Shown: positions 45,831 through 58,171 of the stretch, in pieces | Numbering within the stretch: position 1 is the stretch's first letter | Layout of the letters: each line of letters opens with the position of its first letter | The notes under the pieces: model-generated | The model's database searches: none | What the model saw: only the letters and a program-made list of their open reading frames with translations | Told to the model about the DNA's origin: nothing | Made by a program: the position numbers and the translations under genes | Source of the DNA: Euphorbia lathyris | Lineage: Eukaryota > Streptophyta > Magnoliopsida > Malpighiales > Euphorbiaceae | Direction: 5' to 3' | Assembly: GCF_963576675.1 (NCBI RefSeq) | Contig: NC_088916.1 | Coordinates: forward strand, 75,657,501-75,721,500 | Length of the DNA: 64,000 nucleotides

Positions 45831-46333
45831 GAAAACTTTGGGTTAAGGTGCAAAAATACCCCTAACGTTTTGGGTCAAGAGCAATTTTACTCCTTACGTC
45901 TAAAATGGTGCAATTTTGCCCCTAACGTTTGTAGCCAAGAGCAATTTTACCCCTAACGTTGGTAATTTGAGTCAATTTCAGACATTATTATAAAACACAG
46001 GTATTTTTGTTCATTATTTTGCACCAATTGATATGCAAAAAGACAGTATATTTTTTTATTATTTTTTTTTATATTTTTTCACATCCCAACATATGTTTAT
46101 GATTTGTTACTGATAAAATGACGCACGTGTGAAGTCTAGATGATAAGATTCATGACCGAGAAGACAGATTGATGAATTATTTCTGAAATTGACACAATTT
46201 ATCAACGGTAAAGGTAAAACTGCTCTTGACTACAAACGTTAGGGGTAAAATTGCACCATTTTAGACGTTAGGGGTAAAATTGCTCCTGATCCAAAACGTT
46301 TGGGGTATTTTGGTACCATAACCCGAAAACTTT
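45831..46333. mobile_element. 485-bp foldback MITE, best-preserved 'CTAACGTT' family member
   Basis: Element 45840-46324 starts GGGTTAAGGTGCAAAAATAC and ends with the complement of GGGTTATGGTACCAAAATAC. Inverted similarity extends over more than 100 bp (ACGTCTAAAATGGTGCAATT, CCCCTAACGTTTGTAG). It is flanked by the exact 9-bp duplication GAAAACTTT (45831-45839 and 46325-46333), the Mutator-like target size. Non-coding. Confidence 0.9.
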
Positions 46334-46815
46334 AATTGAGAAAGTATCCGTTAAATGTCCAGAGAGTCTAGTAATTAGAAAATTAAAATAAAATTTAATA
46401 TAATACTAAATAGTAAATGAAAAATAAGATAAGTTGGAGTTTAGACCATTTGACCATGAATAAAGTGGAGTTTACAGACACATGATCTGTTTTGATATGT
46501 GGGGGACCTTCTAAGACTTTGTTTAGAACTTTCCAAGACAAGTTTTGTCTAGTCATTCTCATGGAATGTTTCATTTGCATTTTCTACTTTCTTAATTGGA
46601 TCAATGAACTTGGCTATCTCCTAACTATTCTTGTGGACCCTATTAATTAAGGTTGTTGCTTTCTATACAATTTATATATATAAAAAAAATAGTATAGATT
46701 GATTATATTGACAAAACTATGAGAAGACTTCGGCATGGAGTGGTTTATGGGACATATCAACGTACGCTAATAGAAGATTAGGAGTTGGTATAAGGAACAC
46801 TATAAGGGACATAGA

Positions 46816-47130
46816 CTATTCTGGCGTTGGATCTCCACCACCCCCTGGGTCAGTAGTTGGAACTGGCTTAAGCGATCCACCTCGTCCACTTAGGACAGGA
46901 GAGTCGGGCATATGTCCTTCGTGAAGGGAGGCAGATGTCTTCATAGAGGGCAACTCTATGGACACTGTGGACGGACCGAACTCACAGTGTGTGCCCATTA
47001 TAGGACGAGGTTTAACCACAAGAAGACCCTCCGGGACGGAATACCGACGGATGTATTGACGGGACCCTTCGATAGGAGTTGGCTGGCCGAGACTTGGAGA
47101 ATGTCGAGACGCCACACAAGGTTTTAGCAT
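46816..47130 (-). other. GC-rich open segment of unknown origin
   Basis: A 315-bp stretch stands out as GC-rich in AT-rich surroundings and is open on both strands; the minus frame gives 104 residues rich in Pro, Ser and Gly. No family is recognised. It could be a retroelement interior or a captured gene fragment lying just upstream of the copia-type fragment at 47.6 kb. Confidence 0.25.
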
Positions 47131-47639
47131 GACTCAGACCTGGTCCCGTAACAACACAAATACCAAACTGAATTAACAATTAACCTTTTATAATCCTTCT
47201 TCTTCACTGTGTATGTTGCAAATTTTATTTTATTTTAACCTTTTTTTTACTTTTGTTCTCTAGTGATAACTCTTTGCCCTCGGTGGAGTTCGATTCGCGT
47301 GTTGTTGTATTTTAGGAGATTGCTTCGTAACGGGCAAATTTCATTTTATGGAAATTGTTTCGTGTAGGCATGTACAATATCTTTTTCATTTTCTTTTCTT
47401 GCTAAAAATTTCAAAAGTAATCTGCAATTTCTATTTCCTTCTATAATTTATGTTTTCCGTAATATTACTTTTAATTTCCGTTCGTTTAGTTTTTGGATTG
47501 ATACTACATCTAAGCAAAAAAAATTGATATTTCTTTTAAGAGGCGGACATGATACCTTAAGTTTAGAATACTTTGACTAAAAGGTTAATTAAAGACTGCT
47601 ATGACCAACCGATCTATAATTTGTTTACTTGGGATGTAA

Positions 47640-47960
47640 AAATTGGATGAGATTCTTGATAGTGTTGGGTCTAGTTCGAAGAATGACCAACCGATCACTC
47701 ATCAGGCTCCTCCGCCTAGCATTCTTAGTGTGAATTTCAAGACATGGAAACAAAAGATGTTTTGTTTGACCATGCTAAACTTCACGAAATTCTTAAAGGT
47801 CGATCCTCCTATCATTAGAGATGATGGGGTAGATGCCACTACCGTCTTAAATGCTATTGAAGCATAGGGACACTCTGACTTCCTTTATCAGATGTATAAG
47901 CAGCTTCAGTGATGAAATTTATAGTGTTTACCGTGTCAAGAAAATAGCAAACTTGTGGAA
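47640..47960 (+). pseudogene. Ty1/copia-type gag fragment
   Basis: The frame 47643-47867 contains NFKTWKQKMFCLTMLNFTKF followed by DATTVLNAIEA, an in-frame TAG, and then GHSDFL. This order (F-x-W-KM...L..L.ltkfL ... W.h.DfL) is the N-terminal gag region of plant copia elements; the stop sits where a Trp is usual. Weak gag-like continuation (ENSKLVEIA region) is broken by more stops. No LTRs or pol were found nearby, so it is a fragment. Confidence 0.55.
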
Positions 47961-49370
47961 ATTGCTTAAGACTTTTGTAATAAAGACTTTTACTAATTGC
48001 TAAATTGTTTTAAATTGGAAATGTTAAATTGCTAAATTGTTCAAGATTTTTGCTAAATTTGATTTAGATTTTTATAATTACTTAAGACTTTTGTAATTGC
48101 TAAATTGCTAAGCTTTCAGGCAGCTCTTCTTCCATGTTGTAGATAAGTGTTTTAAGCTGAGAAAAAAGCAAAATCTGAAGATCGAGGAGTTTGATCCATG
48201 TTCATCGCATCAAATGTTCGGTCTGATCTGAGTGCTGAGTTGAATTCTTTTGTTGGTGTTTGACTTGCACTGAGTGGACATTTGAATACACTTTGATGCC
48301 AAAGTTAATAGCTAAATAGAACGAACAAATGGTTATCCATCATAATGAATAGAGATAACGTAACGTATTTATAACCTTATGGTAGTGTAAAAAGTATCAT
48401 TTTACCCTAGTTTAGACGGTGAGGCAGTTTCTATTACACAAACTTTCTCGAGTTTTCAGAATTAATTATTACATTTGATAAGATCAATTGCTCAAAAACT
48501 TATTCTAAAAAAGGTGAACGTGGTGAATATGTGGTAAAACTTTCAACCTCCAGATTTTCTGCTATTTTTATAACTTCATGCTTCACTATTTCTGATTTTT
48601 TTTTTAATAAAACATAACTTATTATTAACTTAAATCAGAAGATAGAACATCAAGTATAAACGATGGTGGACAAGTTAGTGAAGGTACAAATAGTTATAGT
48701 TTCTTTATATAATTGTTTAGTTAGTGAAGGTACAAATAGTTATAGGTCTCTAGTGCTTTGTTTGGTCTAAACATGAATTAAACCGGACCGGACCGAAATA
48801 ATTTGGTTCGGTCCACACCAAACCGAATTATAGTTTGATTTGGTCCTAAAAAATAGAGGTAATTTGGTTCGGTCCAATTCAGTTTGATTTGGTTTTTGGA
48901 CCGAACCGGACCATGCTCACCCCTAATCAGAATATACTCAAAGTCTATTCCAACGCAGGTCAGCCTCTGACGACCAGGTTTGTGATTGAGCTTTTGGACC
49001 AGACCCAATAATATATAAAAATAACAAATAAATATGATATTCATCATTTGATTTATATACTTTTTTTTTTTTTACCAATCATTTGAATTATATACTTAAG
49101 TGTACTTTTTTTTTAATAATAATAATAAATTTACAATTAACTGTTTTTTTGTAAGAAATAATTAAATTATAAATGTACTAGATAATTATAAGAAAAATAG
49201 ATAATTATTAATATTTAGCATTTAAAATTATTTTTGCAGTAAAATGATAAATAATAAAAAAACCACAAACTTGTAATTAGAAAGGGAAAAAGAGAGAAAT
49301 ATTTGTTTCTTTTGAAATCAGAAGCAAAATATTATGCATATTTATTTTTACGAATGCTCTATATAAGAGG

Positions 49371-49417
<47 letters not shown>

Positions 49418-49649
49418 TTTGTTAAAACCAATGTTATAAAAACTGAATCGGGACAGGAACTTTGGGTAAAAATAATGTAACGAAGCAAAAGTAGGCTGGT
49501 AAAAAACTGAGCCCATCCGGCCGTCCAGGCCCAGGTCCATTCGGGTTTGGACACATGAAATTGGTGTTAGACAAGGTTCGGTCCAAGCCCGTGTAAGTCC
49601 GTTAGAAACTGGACGGATTTGGATTATATGAATTTTCCATCAGACCGGA

Positions 49650-49687
<38 letters not shown>

Positions 49688-51460
49688 TTATAAATATAAA
49701 TTAATTATATTTTTTTATGAGATGATGTTTCGATAGACAATTAGTTTATTAGAATTTTTCCAAACTTATTAAGTATTGTGTTGTGTATACTATTTTTTTA
49801 TTAAGAAAAGTTGGTGTGATATTTTAATTGTATTTTTTTTTTAATATACAGATGAGTTTGGACGGACGAGCTTGAGATTCATATCTTAGACCTGAGCCCG
49901 ACTCAATTTATTGCGGGCTGGACTGAGCTTGGGCTTGTCAGATTTTATTAAAAGCCCGACAGGCCTGGCCCGGCCCATACCCAAATCTAAATGGGACCAA
50001 ATGAATAATTTTACATGAATATCATAATTAAGTAAAAAATTACAACTAAGTCATATCACCAAACTTAATTCTTAATATGTCATTATTCTCTATATATTAT
50101 GATTTTACACCATAATTTAAGAAATCTAGACTCTAATTCATAAATCATAAACCCTAGAAAATATATTATAGACTTTTAATTTATAAATTCTAATCCTTAA
50201 AATATATTAAAAGTACTGATTTTACTATTTAGATATAATCCAAAATCATGAATTGATATAATTGTAAATAGTTTTTAAAAGATGAATTTCTGTGTAATTT
50301 TCCCATAATTTTATTACAAAGACTAAATGAATATTTTTAGATTTAATAATGATAATTGTATTAAACACTTCATATCAATATCAATGTATTGTTATAGTCG
50401 GAAATCCACATTATTATTTAGAAAAACATAAAATTTACCTTTGGCAAAGTGGGCTCAAAACTTGCTGGAAAAGTGAGAAATAAAGGAATGACAGGTGAGT
50501 GGAAATTAAACCAACTGAACAACACTCCAAACACAAGCAGCTCAAACCAAATCTCATATGGTTACATTACAGAGAGATAATGGACTGCAAAAATAAAATA
50601 AAAACAGAGAGCTAAATACAAAAGGAAGAAGATAAGATAAGATAATTGACTGGAAAAATAAAAACATAGGCTAAGCGCGAAATTTAACCCTAACATTTCA
50701 AGTGAAGTGTTGATTTAGTTATAACGTATAAAATGATGTAAATTTATTTCTAATGTTTTCAAGCAAGATCAATTTTAGTTCTACGCTATCGAAAATTTAA
50801 AAAGTCTGGTTTGACTGTTATTTAACTGTCATATCGAATCTTCCTAACAAGTTTGTCGATAAATTGAAGCAATTTCGAACATTTTTTTTCTGGTTTCTTG
50901 AAACTATATTAATAACACGGTAAATAGTTTAGACAATTTGACATAAAAAAATTGTGATTAACTTAGATTTTCGTATTTTTACCAAATTTTTGTAATTTTG
51001 TTAGTAATAGATTAAATATTTTAGACATAATTAATATTTGAAAGATTTGAAATTATAGTTAAATACTAGTCAAATCAGTTTTTTCTAATTTTCTATTACA
51101 TATACTAAAATTGATCCCGTTTGGAAACATTAAAATTAAATTGAAAGTTCACAATATTTTACAACTTAGCTGAAATTTAACAAATTTTAGTTATTGAAAT
51201 AAATATTATTTGACCTAGGCAAATATTGCAAATTAAGGTTGAGTTGATATTTAACTTTGATTTTGAGGTACACTTATCATGCATACTACCTTCAACGGTT
51301 ATTTTGACCTTTACTTTAGAATAAATGTCAAATTTAACTTTAGTGTTTTCGATTAAATGCAATATAGATTTAGCCCAATGTATAAAATGATTCAAATTTA
51401 ATATTAACGTTTCCAAACAATATTTGTTAGACTGTTATTTAAGTGTTATATTAGACTCCT
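47961..51460. other. AT-rich spacer with MITE fragments and TA microsatellites
   Basis: At 48780-48930 lie inverted CCGGACCGGACCGAA / TTGGACCGAACCGGACC blocks ending ATGCTCACCCCTAA, one end of a common plant MITE type. At 49500-49985 are CCCAGGTCC, GGGCTGGACTGAGC and GGCCTGGCCCGGCCC words of another. Pure TA runs lie at 49372-49413 and 49652-49684. Nothing coding was recognised. Confidence 0.45.
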
Positions 51461-51461
51461 A

Positions 51462-51550
51462 TAAACATAGCTGAATTGGTACACATTTAAAAAGTGGGTG
51501 TTTTTAGGTTGGAACCCATCCTCTTACAATAATAATAAAAAAAAAAAATG
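51462..51550 (+). mobile_element. tRNA-derived SINE-like piece
   Basis: TAGCTGAATTGG at 51468-51479 fits a polymerase III A box, and GGTTGGAACCC at 51507-51517 fits a B box at the right spacing. An A-rich tail (AATAATAATAAAAAAAAAAAA) follows to 51550. There is no cloverleaf, so it is not a tRNA gene. It is short, about 85 bp, and the target duplication is not clear. Confidence 0.5.
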
Positions 51551-52110
51551 TCATACAAACTTGTCCGACTTGGATTCATGGAATGGGCCTACCATGGTTT
51601 TCAACCTTTGTTCAAAGGCTTTGGACGAGCTGGCATCTCAATGGGCTTGGGAATGCTTATTTGGGTTAAATAAACGAAAGGTCTTATCAATAAGTTATTA
51701 AGATGAATTTCAAGCATCATTAATAAAAATGAAAATATTTTATTGTGTTCCACACAATTATATATTAGTTGGTTCAAAAAACAAGAATTGTGTGTTTTAT
51801 TCAATTTCATTTTTGAAATGAAAATTTTTAAATTTGACATAATATTTGATTTAAAAAAATGGCATATGTTTGCATGACACGTAAAAAATTAAACTGAATA
51901 AGATTCACATAATGTCATATGTGTACATGTTTTTTTGATTTGTTACTGATAAGTGATAACATAATATATATGTAAAATAATGAGATTCAAATCATTACCT
52001 CTTATTCTCTTATTTATATAATTTCATTATGAACCCTTCAAATCAAATGTGGTGTATTAACCCCTTATACATCTTATCTCTTACGTACCTACCCTTTCCA
52101 TTCATTACTT
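51551..52110. other. AT-rich spacer
   Basis: No gene recognised. Confidence 0.5.
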
Positions 52111-52359
52111 TTAAAGGCGTAAAACACTCTAAGGCACTAAAGGTCATGGAGCTTAGACGTCAAGTGTAGACACACGCCCAAACATAGGAGGTATTAAAGG
52201 CATAAGGCATTCTAAGGCGTTAAAGGTCCTGAAGCTTAGACATCAAGTGTAGACACACGCCCAAGCATAGGAGGTATTAAAGGCATAAGGCATTCTAAGG
52301 CGTTAAAAATCCTGAAGCTTAGACGTAAAATGTAGACGCGTACCCAAGCGACATAAGAT
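52111..52359. repeat. 83-bp tandem repeat, three units
   Basis: The unit starts TTAAAGGCATAAGGCATTCT and contains GAAGCTTAGACATCAAGTGT and AGACACACGCCCAAGCATAG. Starts at 52111, 52194 and 52277 give an exact 83-bp period. Units 1 and 2 are close copies and unit 3 is more diverged at its end. Within each unit, 'taaaggc' and 'taaggc' words repeat at a finer scale. Confidence 0.9.
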
Positions 52360-52921
52360 GTGCTAAAAATAGTGCTCTCCCTGGTTTTTAAAATATATCG
52401 TTTAAGGTCCTAGTAAAATATTAATTATACTATTAAAATACTTAATTTACCTTTACTATTTCTTTCTTAGAACTATATATTTTCTATTTATTATATTTAT
52501 TATGGTTTAATTAGAATTGTTTCCATTAATTACTAAACTTCTTCTCTCTGATCATGAATAAGGAGAAAGCGTATTAGTAATAATATAAAACAGTGTATAA
52601 AAACGATTAAATTGAAAATCCTAAAATGATAGGAAGGAGTAATATATAAACCCATAAGTGAAAACAAGTAACATTTTTAAAATTTAACAAATAGTCAAAT
52701 ACTAAATCATGTCTAATTATTCATAATCCTAATCATAAATTTAGTATGAAATAAATTCGAAATTACCTAAGAATTCTTTCACAGCATAATTCATAATAAT
52801 AAATTCTAAATCCAAAAGTTAAATTCAACCAAATCTATATGAACTCCATGAGTACAACTTGGTACACATAGTTATAAAAGGTGTAAAATGTGTTAACGTG
52901 TAAAAAAGTTTTGGAGCTTTG
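52360..52921. other. AT-rich spacer
   Basis: A CTCTCCCTGGTTTTTAAAAT at about 52373 and a TAGGAAGGAGTAAT near 52630 may be the two ends of a Stowaway-like MITE with weak complementarity. No gene seen. Confidence 0.35.
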
Positions 52922-52926
52922 GTACA

Positions 52927-53402
52927 TGATAACATCGAGATATTATCCCGAGGACCAAAAGGGATATTCACCTCAAAGTACGCCACGTAGTGATCCTCAA
53001 AGGGAAGCCGGCAGGCGGATCTCCACGGATCAGCTCTGAGAGACCCGCTGGCGGACCTATAGGGCGAATCTCTCCATTCGCCACTATAACGGCTAGCCGC
53101 CAATTCGGCCATAAAAGATCATTAAGGGGTTATTAATTAGCTAACCGCCAAGTTAGGGATAACTCATAACCGCCATTAATGAAGCATTAATAGAGACTTT
53201 CTAGTTACCTGGAGGTTATAACTTCCCAGCTATATATAGCCCGATCCCCTAGGCTATCAAGGTATACATTCTCACAACCCTTGTCAATTCAGTTGGTTTC
53301 CTTGATTCATCTTACTGACTTTGGCATCGGAGCTTCCCCCGTCGAACCCAACGACGCCCCCACAGGGACGGAAGCAGATCAGAATTTCTCCACTTGTTAC
53401 CA
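52927..53402 (+). repeat. 5' LTR of the Tat element
   Basis: It starts TGATAACATCGAGATATTAT and ends CTCCACTTGTTACCA. A TATATATA promoter box lies near 53231-53238. GGCGGATC / GGCGAATC / TTCGCC words recur, and the same words recur through the body of the element. Confidence 0.95.
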
Positions 53403-53404
53403 AT

Positions 53405-53422
53405 TGGTGCGGTGAGCGTGGA
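53405..53422 (+). other. Primer-binding site for tRNA-Phe
   Basis: TGGTGCGGTGAGCGTGGA, two bases after the LTR, is complementary to the 3' end of plant tRNA-Phe (…CACGCTCACCGCACCA) over 18 positions. Confidence 0.85.
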
Positions 53423-53466
53423 ATCCTTAATCAAACAAAGGGTTTTTCGTTCACGCTGAAAACACA

Positions 53467-56400
53467 ATGACCAACGGAGGTCAAAATCCCTCCTCGGGGA
53501 TTGAAACGCCATTAGTTACACCATCTAGTGCTGGCCGCACCGATACAATCGCTCCTATAACGCATGTCGATAGTAACATGCCTACAGATGCTTTCATCAA
53601 TATGTGTGCTCAAGATATTGAGGCGTGATACGGACCTGAGATAGGGAATCGCCTTCGAACATTCATGACCCTTCCTCCGCATTGGAGCACGACGTCTACA
53701 TCAACCGTCTCATCTTGTCCTTTGTTAAACTTTGGCCTTAGACCAGGTGCCCAAAGTTCTTCATTCCTCCAAGCTCACAACACGGACTCCATGATAACTG
53801 CCACGACGTCAGGTGGCGAATGACCAATCAATCGAGAGTTATGTCCTGGCGAAGGAAGTCAAAGAAATGATACGACCCTTCCTGGCGGATCAGGGGGTCT
53901 AGAGCTGAATCTTGGTGGGTCCAATGTACCCAGGCGTCCACGGACGAATTTATCCATTGGCGGATCCAAAGGGCCGATTCACAAGAAGCATAGAAAAGAG
54001 AAAGGTAGGCGGAAAAGGTCACATTCGCCCCGACGAGCGAGATCCTCTCGTCGTGGCAGATCGCCCCCATCTACTAGCCGTGGACGAAGTAAAAGGCCAG
54101 AAAAGACACCCCATTCAAGTGGACCACCACCACCACCACCTCTAGAAACTATTGGACACATCCCGTCAGGAGGCCAGGGGGGAGGAAGCGGTCCGACTCC
54201 CCCAGGTGGAGGAAACGGAGGAGGAGGTGGTGGTGGAGGAGGAGGAGGAGGTGGACGCGGTAATGAAGGAAGGCGTTCGCCATCAGATTCATCGTCCGAT
54301 TCAAGTTCTTCTTCTTCCTCTCCAAGCAGATCGCCACGAAGAGGTCGTCCTAGGGCGAATCCAGAAAATTTTGATGATAAAGTTAGAGCCCAGGTGCTCC
54401 GTATGAATGAAGAAAATGCTAGGCATAATCCATTCGCCAATAGGGATTCGCCTTTCGCAGCCTGGATTGAGGCGGAGGAGACAGATAGGGCCTTTAAAAT
54501 TCCCCATCTTGCGATATACACGGGAAATGATAATCCAGAAGCTCATGTCAGAAAATATCGAATACTGCTTAGACTCAACCGTGCCACCGAGCCCGTGCTC
54601 TGTAAAATGTTTGTTACCACATTGGGGGGCCCCAGCCTATTTGTGGTTTCAATCTTTACCTCCAGGTTCGATAAACAGCTTTGATCAATTGAGCAGGGAA
54701 TTTTGCGCTAAGTTCGCCGGCTGTATTCCTCCAGTAGTGAAATCTGGGAAGCTTTTTGAGTTAAAACAAAAGGCGAATGAGTCCCTTCGGGAATACGTGG
54801 ACACTTTCAACCAGTTATGCATACAAATTGTTGATGTGGACATCTCCGTAGCTGTGGAATGTTTCGTAAGAAATACCACCTGTAAAAGTTTGCAGGAAGA
54901 TCTCATTCGAAAGAAACCCACCAGTATGGCGGAGTTGATGGAGCGTTGTAAAGATTTTATTGAGGTGGATGACATTCACCGAGGTTCACCGTCATCACCA
55001 AGGAAAGACAAGGGCGAATCTCGTCCCCGAGATAGAGACAGAGACAAGCGTCAGGATTCTTCCTCTAGAAACAGGCGAAAAGACTCTAAGAACAAATCAA
55101 CGTTTGTCACCTCTTTCACACCTCTCAATGCTTCTAAAAGTGAAGTCCTTATGTGGATCGAGAACAGTCAACACAAACGGAGCATTTCATACCCCGAACC
55201 GAAGGGAGGGGAGTACACCAATAATGGTAAAAATCCTAAAAACTATTGTAAGTATCACAGGAAAAATGGCCATGACACTGATGCGTGCTGGGAGTTAGCT
55301 CGAGAAATCGAGCGTCTCATAGAAAGGGGCAAATTGGATCGGTTCATCCAAACTGAAGGCAAGAGGGGAGATGGTGATAGATCCAAGGAGGACCCAAAGA
55401 AGAAAGGAAAGGGTACCATCAACGTCATAGCAGGCGGACCTGGGTACCAGCCAACGTTAAAAAAGGCAAGGACTACCGCCCTTGACAGGACATCGTTAAA
55501 TCGCCCCTTTTCTGATGCAGGTCCTAAGATACCTCCCCACGCAGATGCACTGGTCATCACTATGATGGTGGAAGGATGGGAGATGAAAAGAGTAATGATT
55601 GATACTGGGAGTTCATGCAATGTCATCACCAGAGGAGCTTTCGCCAAACTCATGATTGATCCTGTTCAAGTAGAGCCAACTGTGGTCGATATCTTGGGAG
55701 TGACAGGACATACTATCCAAACAAAAGGCCAAGTCACTCTGGACTGTGAGCTGACAGACGATGATCAAGTTTGGAAGGGAGATTTAGAGTTTTCGGTCTT
55801 GGATGGTCAGTTAGCTTACAATATCATCCTCGGACGACCTTTTATCTCCAAAGTTGCAGCTCTTATCTCCATTCGCCACTTAACACTTTACATTCCCACG
55901 GCCAAGGGAGGGGTAATGATTAAAGGTAGCCAAAAGGTGGCCCAGGAGACGTATTCGGCATCACTAATGATTCGCCCTCAATCTAAGGAGGATGAAGAGG
56001 AACGTGTCACGATGGCCTTGGGCGAGACCAAAATGTACCTTATGACGGATGAAAAGCAAGTGCGAATGGCCAAAGGGCTCAAAAATGAAATTAAAAATGC
56101 AATCACCAAAGTGCTTCACGAGGCAGAAGATGTCTTCGCTTGGAAGGATGAAATTCTCCCCGGAATCAGCCCAGACGTGATCACTCACAAGCTCAACATT
56201 GATAAAGATGCAGTTCCCGTGGCTCAGAAACGGAGAAATCATGGCCCGGAAAGACAAAAGGTGATAGAAGAAGAGATCACCAAGCTCCAGCGGGCGGATG
56301 CCATTGAGGAGGTGCTCTACACTCAGTGGTTGGCGAACGTCGTTTTGGTAAAGAAAGCTGGGGGATCTTACCGCATGTGCATTGACTTTACAGATCTCAA

Positions 56401-58171
56401 TAAAGCTTGCCCCAAAGACAACTATCCTTTGCCGTGCATTGATATGCTTGTAGATGGAACCGCCGGTCACGCAATGTACTCCTTTACTGATGTGAAGTCA
56501 AGTTATCATCAGATCCCCATGGAGCCCTCAGATAGAATCAAGACCTCGTTCGTAACACACCAAGCCACTTATTGTTTCAAAGTTATGCCCTTTGGGCTTA
56601 AGAACGCGGGTGCAACTTATCAAAGGATGATGAACAAGATATTCGCAGATAGTAAAGGAGATAATTATTCTGTTTATGTGGATGACATGATCATCAAAAG
56701 TACGACCATTGAAAAGCATGCAGATGATATAAAGGAGGTATTGGACGTACTCCGACGCCACAACATTAAGTTGAATCCAGAGAAATGCACTTTTGGGGCG
56801 ACATATGGAAAATTCTTAGGGTTCATGATCAGCGAAAAAGGAGTTAGCCCAAATCCTGACAAGGTTAAGGCAGTCCTAGAAATGCAAGCACCACAGAATA
56901 TCAGAGAAGTACAGCGCCTTAACGGGCGTATCATAGCCTTGGGCAGGTTTATCTCTTGTTCAGCCCGCAGATGTCAGCCCTTTTACGAGGTCATTAAGAA
57001 GCAAAAGGCATTCGAGTGGAATGAGGATTGTAAAAGAGCCTTCGAGGGAATCAAACGGTTCCTCACGGAGCCACCTATGATGAGTCGACCTTTGAAGGGA
57101 GAAGACCTCTACATGTATGTATCGGTTATGGACAAAGCCGTATGCACGGTCATGATACGAGAAGAGGATGGCCAGCAGTTTTCGATTTATTACGTGAGCA
57201 AGGTTCTAAAAGACGCCGAAACCAGGTATTCTAAGCTTGATAAAATGGCACTAGCTGTTGTAACCACGGCAATCCGCCTTAGGCCATATTTTCAGGCGCA
57301 TACTGTAGTGGTTCGAACAAATATACCAATGAGAAAAGTGTTGCAGAAGCCAGACACTTCGGGAAGGCTGATGGAATGGGCAATCCGCCTGGGCGAATTC
57401 GATGTGAGATATAAAAGCAGGTCAGCTTTAAAGAGTCAGGTCCTGGCGGACTTCGTGAATGAATTCACTGACGAAGGGATAGATCATCCCAAGCCTCCGA
57501 TAGAAGAATGGTCAATGTATACCGATGGTGCCTCCTCGGCGGATGGAGCTGGCGTAGGCGTTGTGATCAAGGGTCCCCAATACATAAAATTACGATACGC
57601 AGCGAAATTAAATTTCCATGCCACTAATAATGCTGCTGAATATGAAGCTCTGATATTGGGATTACGCCTACTCAAAGAAATCACTCCGGAGCGGATTGTG
57701 ATCTATAGTGACTCTAAACTAATGGTCAAGCAAGTAATCAAGAATTACGAGGTAAAAGACGAGGTTCTGGCCAAATACGTAGCGGAAGTCAAAAAGTTGA
57801 TGGATCACCTTGAGGCTAAGGAAACTAAATGGGAACTGATTCACGTACTAAGGGAGTCCAACACAGAGGCGGATCATTTAGCCAAAATGGCCTCTTGTGA
57901 GGAGAACTGGACGGATCCGGATTGTCCCTTTGAAGTTAAAATAGCTCCAGCCTTCGCCTCAGAGGAAGTTTCTCTACTCACAACAGTAGAAGATGATTGG
58001 AGATCAGTCATCCGCCAATATCTGCAAAATGGAACCTTAGCTGAGGACAAAGAAGAGGCACGGCGGATAGTTAGGAGAGCGGCTTATTTCTCCATGATCA
58101 ATGACTGCCTTTACAGAAAATCCTTTAGTCATCCTTGGTTGAAGTGCATTCTACCGGAAGAGGGACAATAA
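53467..58171 (+). pseudogene. Tat gag-pol: gag, protease, RT, two RNase H domains; decayed
   Basis: The first ATG after the primer site is at 53467. The gag frame has TGA stops at 53626 and 53821, a Gly/Pro-rich middle, and a capsid-like domain. It shifts frame by one base near 54627-54640 and then stays open to a TAA at 58169-58171. The zinc-knuckle-like motif CKYHRKNGHDTDAC is at about 55247-55290. The protease has IDTGSS (55598-55615). Reverse transcriptase shows FTDVKSSYHQIPM and the catalytic YVDDM (about 56673-56687). The RT-linked RNase H is degenerate. The second RNase H starts MYTDGASS (about 57515) with NNAAEYEAL and YSDSKLM. The stops look like CpG-type C-to-T changes, consistent with methylation. 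Confidence 0.88.

Noticed and set aside
51468..51517. A and B boxes suggesting a tRNA gene
   Set aside because: No acceptor stem or anticodon arm can be formed, and an A-rich tail follows; a SINE-like piece fits better.
53912..54145. Plus-strand ORF with a run of His residues
   Set aside because: It is an alternate-frame reading of the Pro-rich gag region.
53979..54521. 180-codon minus-strand ORF with poly-Pro
   Set aside because: It is the antisense shadow of the Gly-rich gag segment; no domain and no splice partner.
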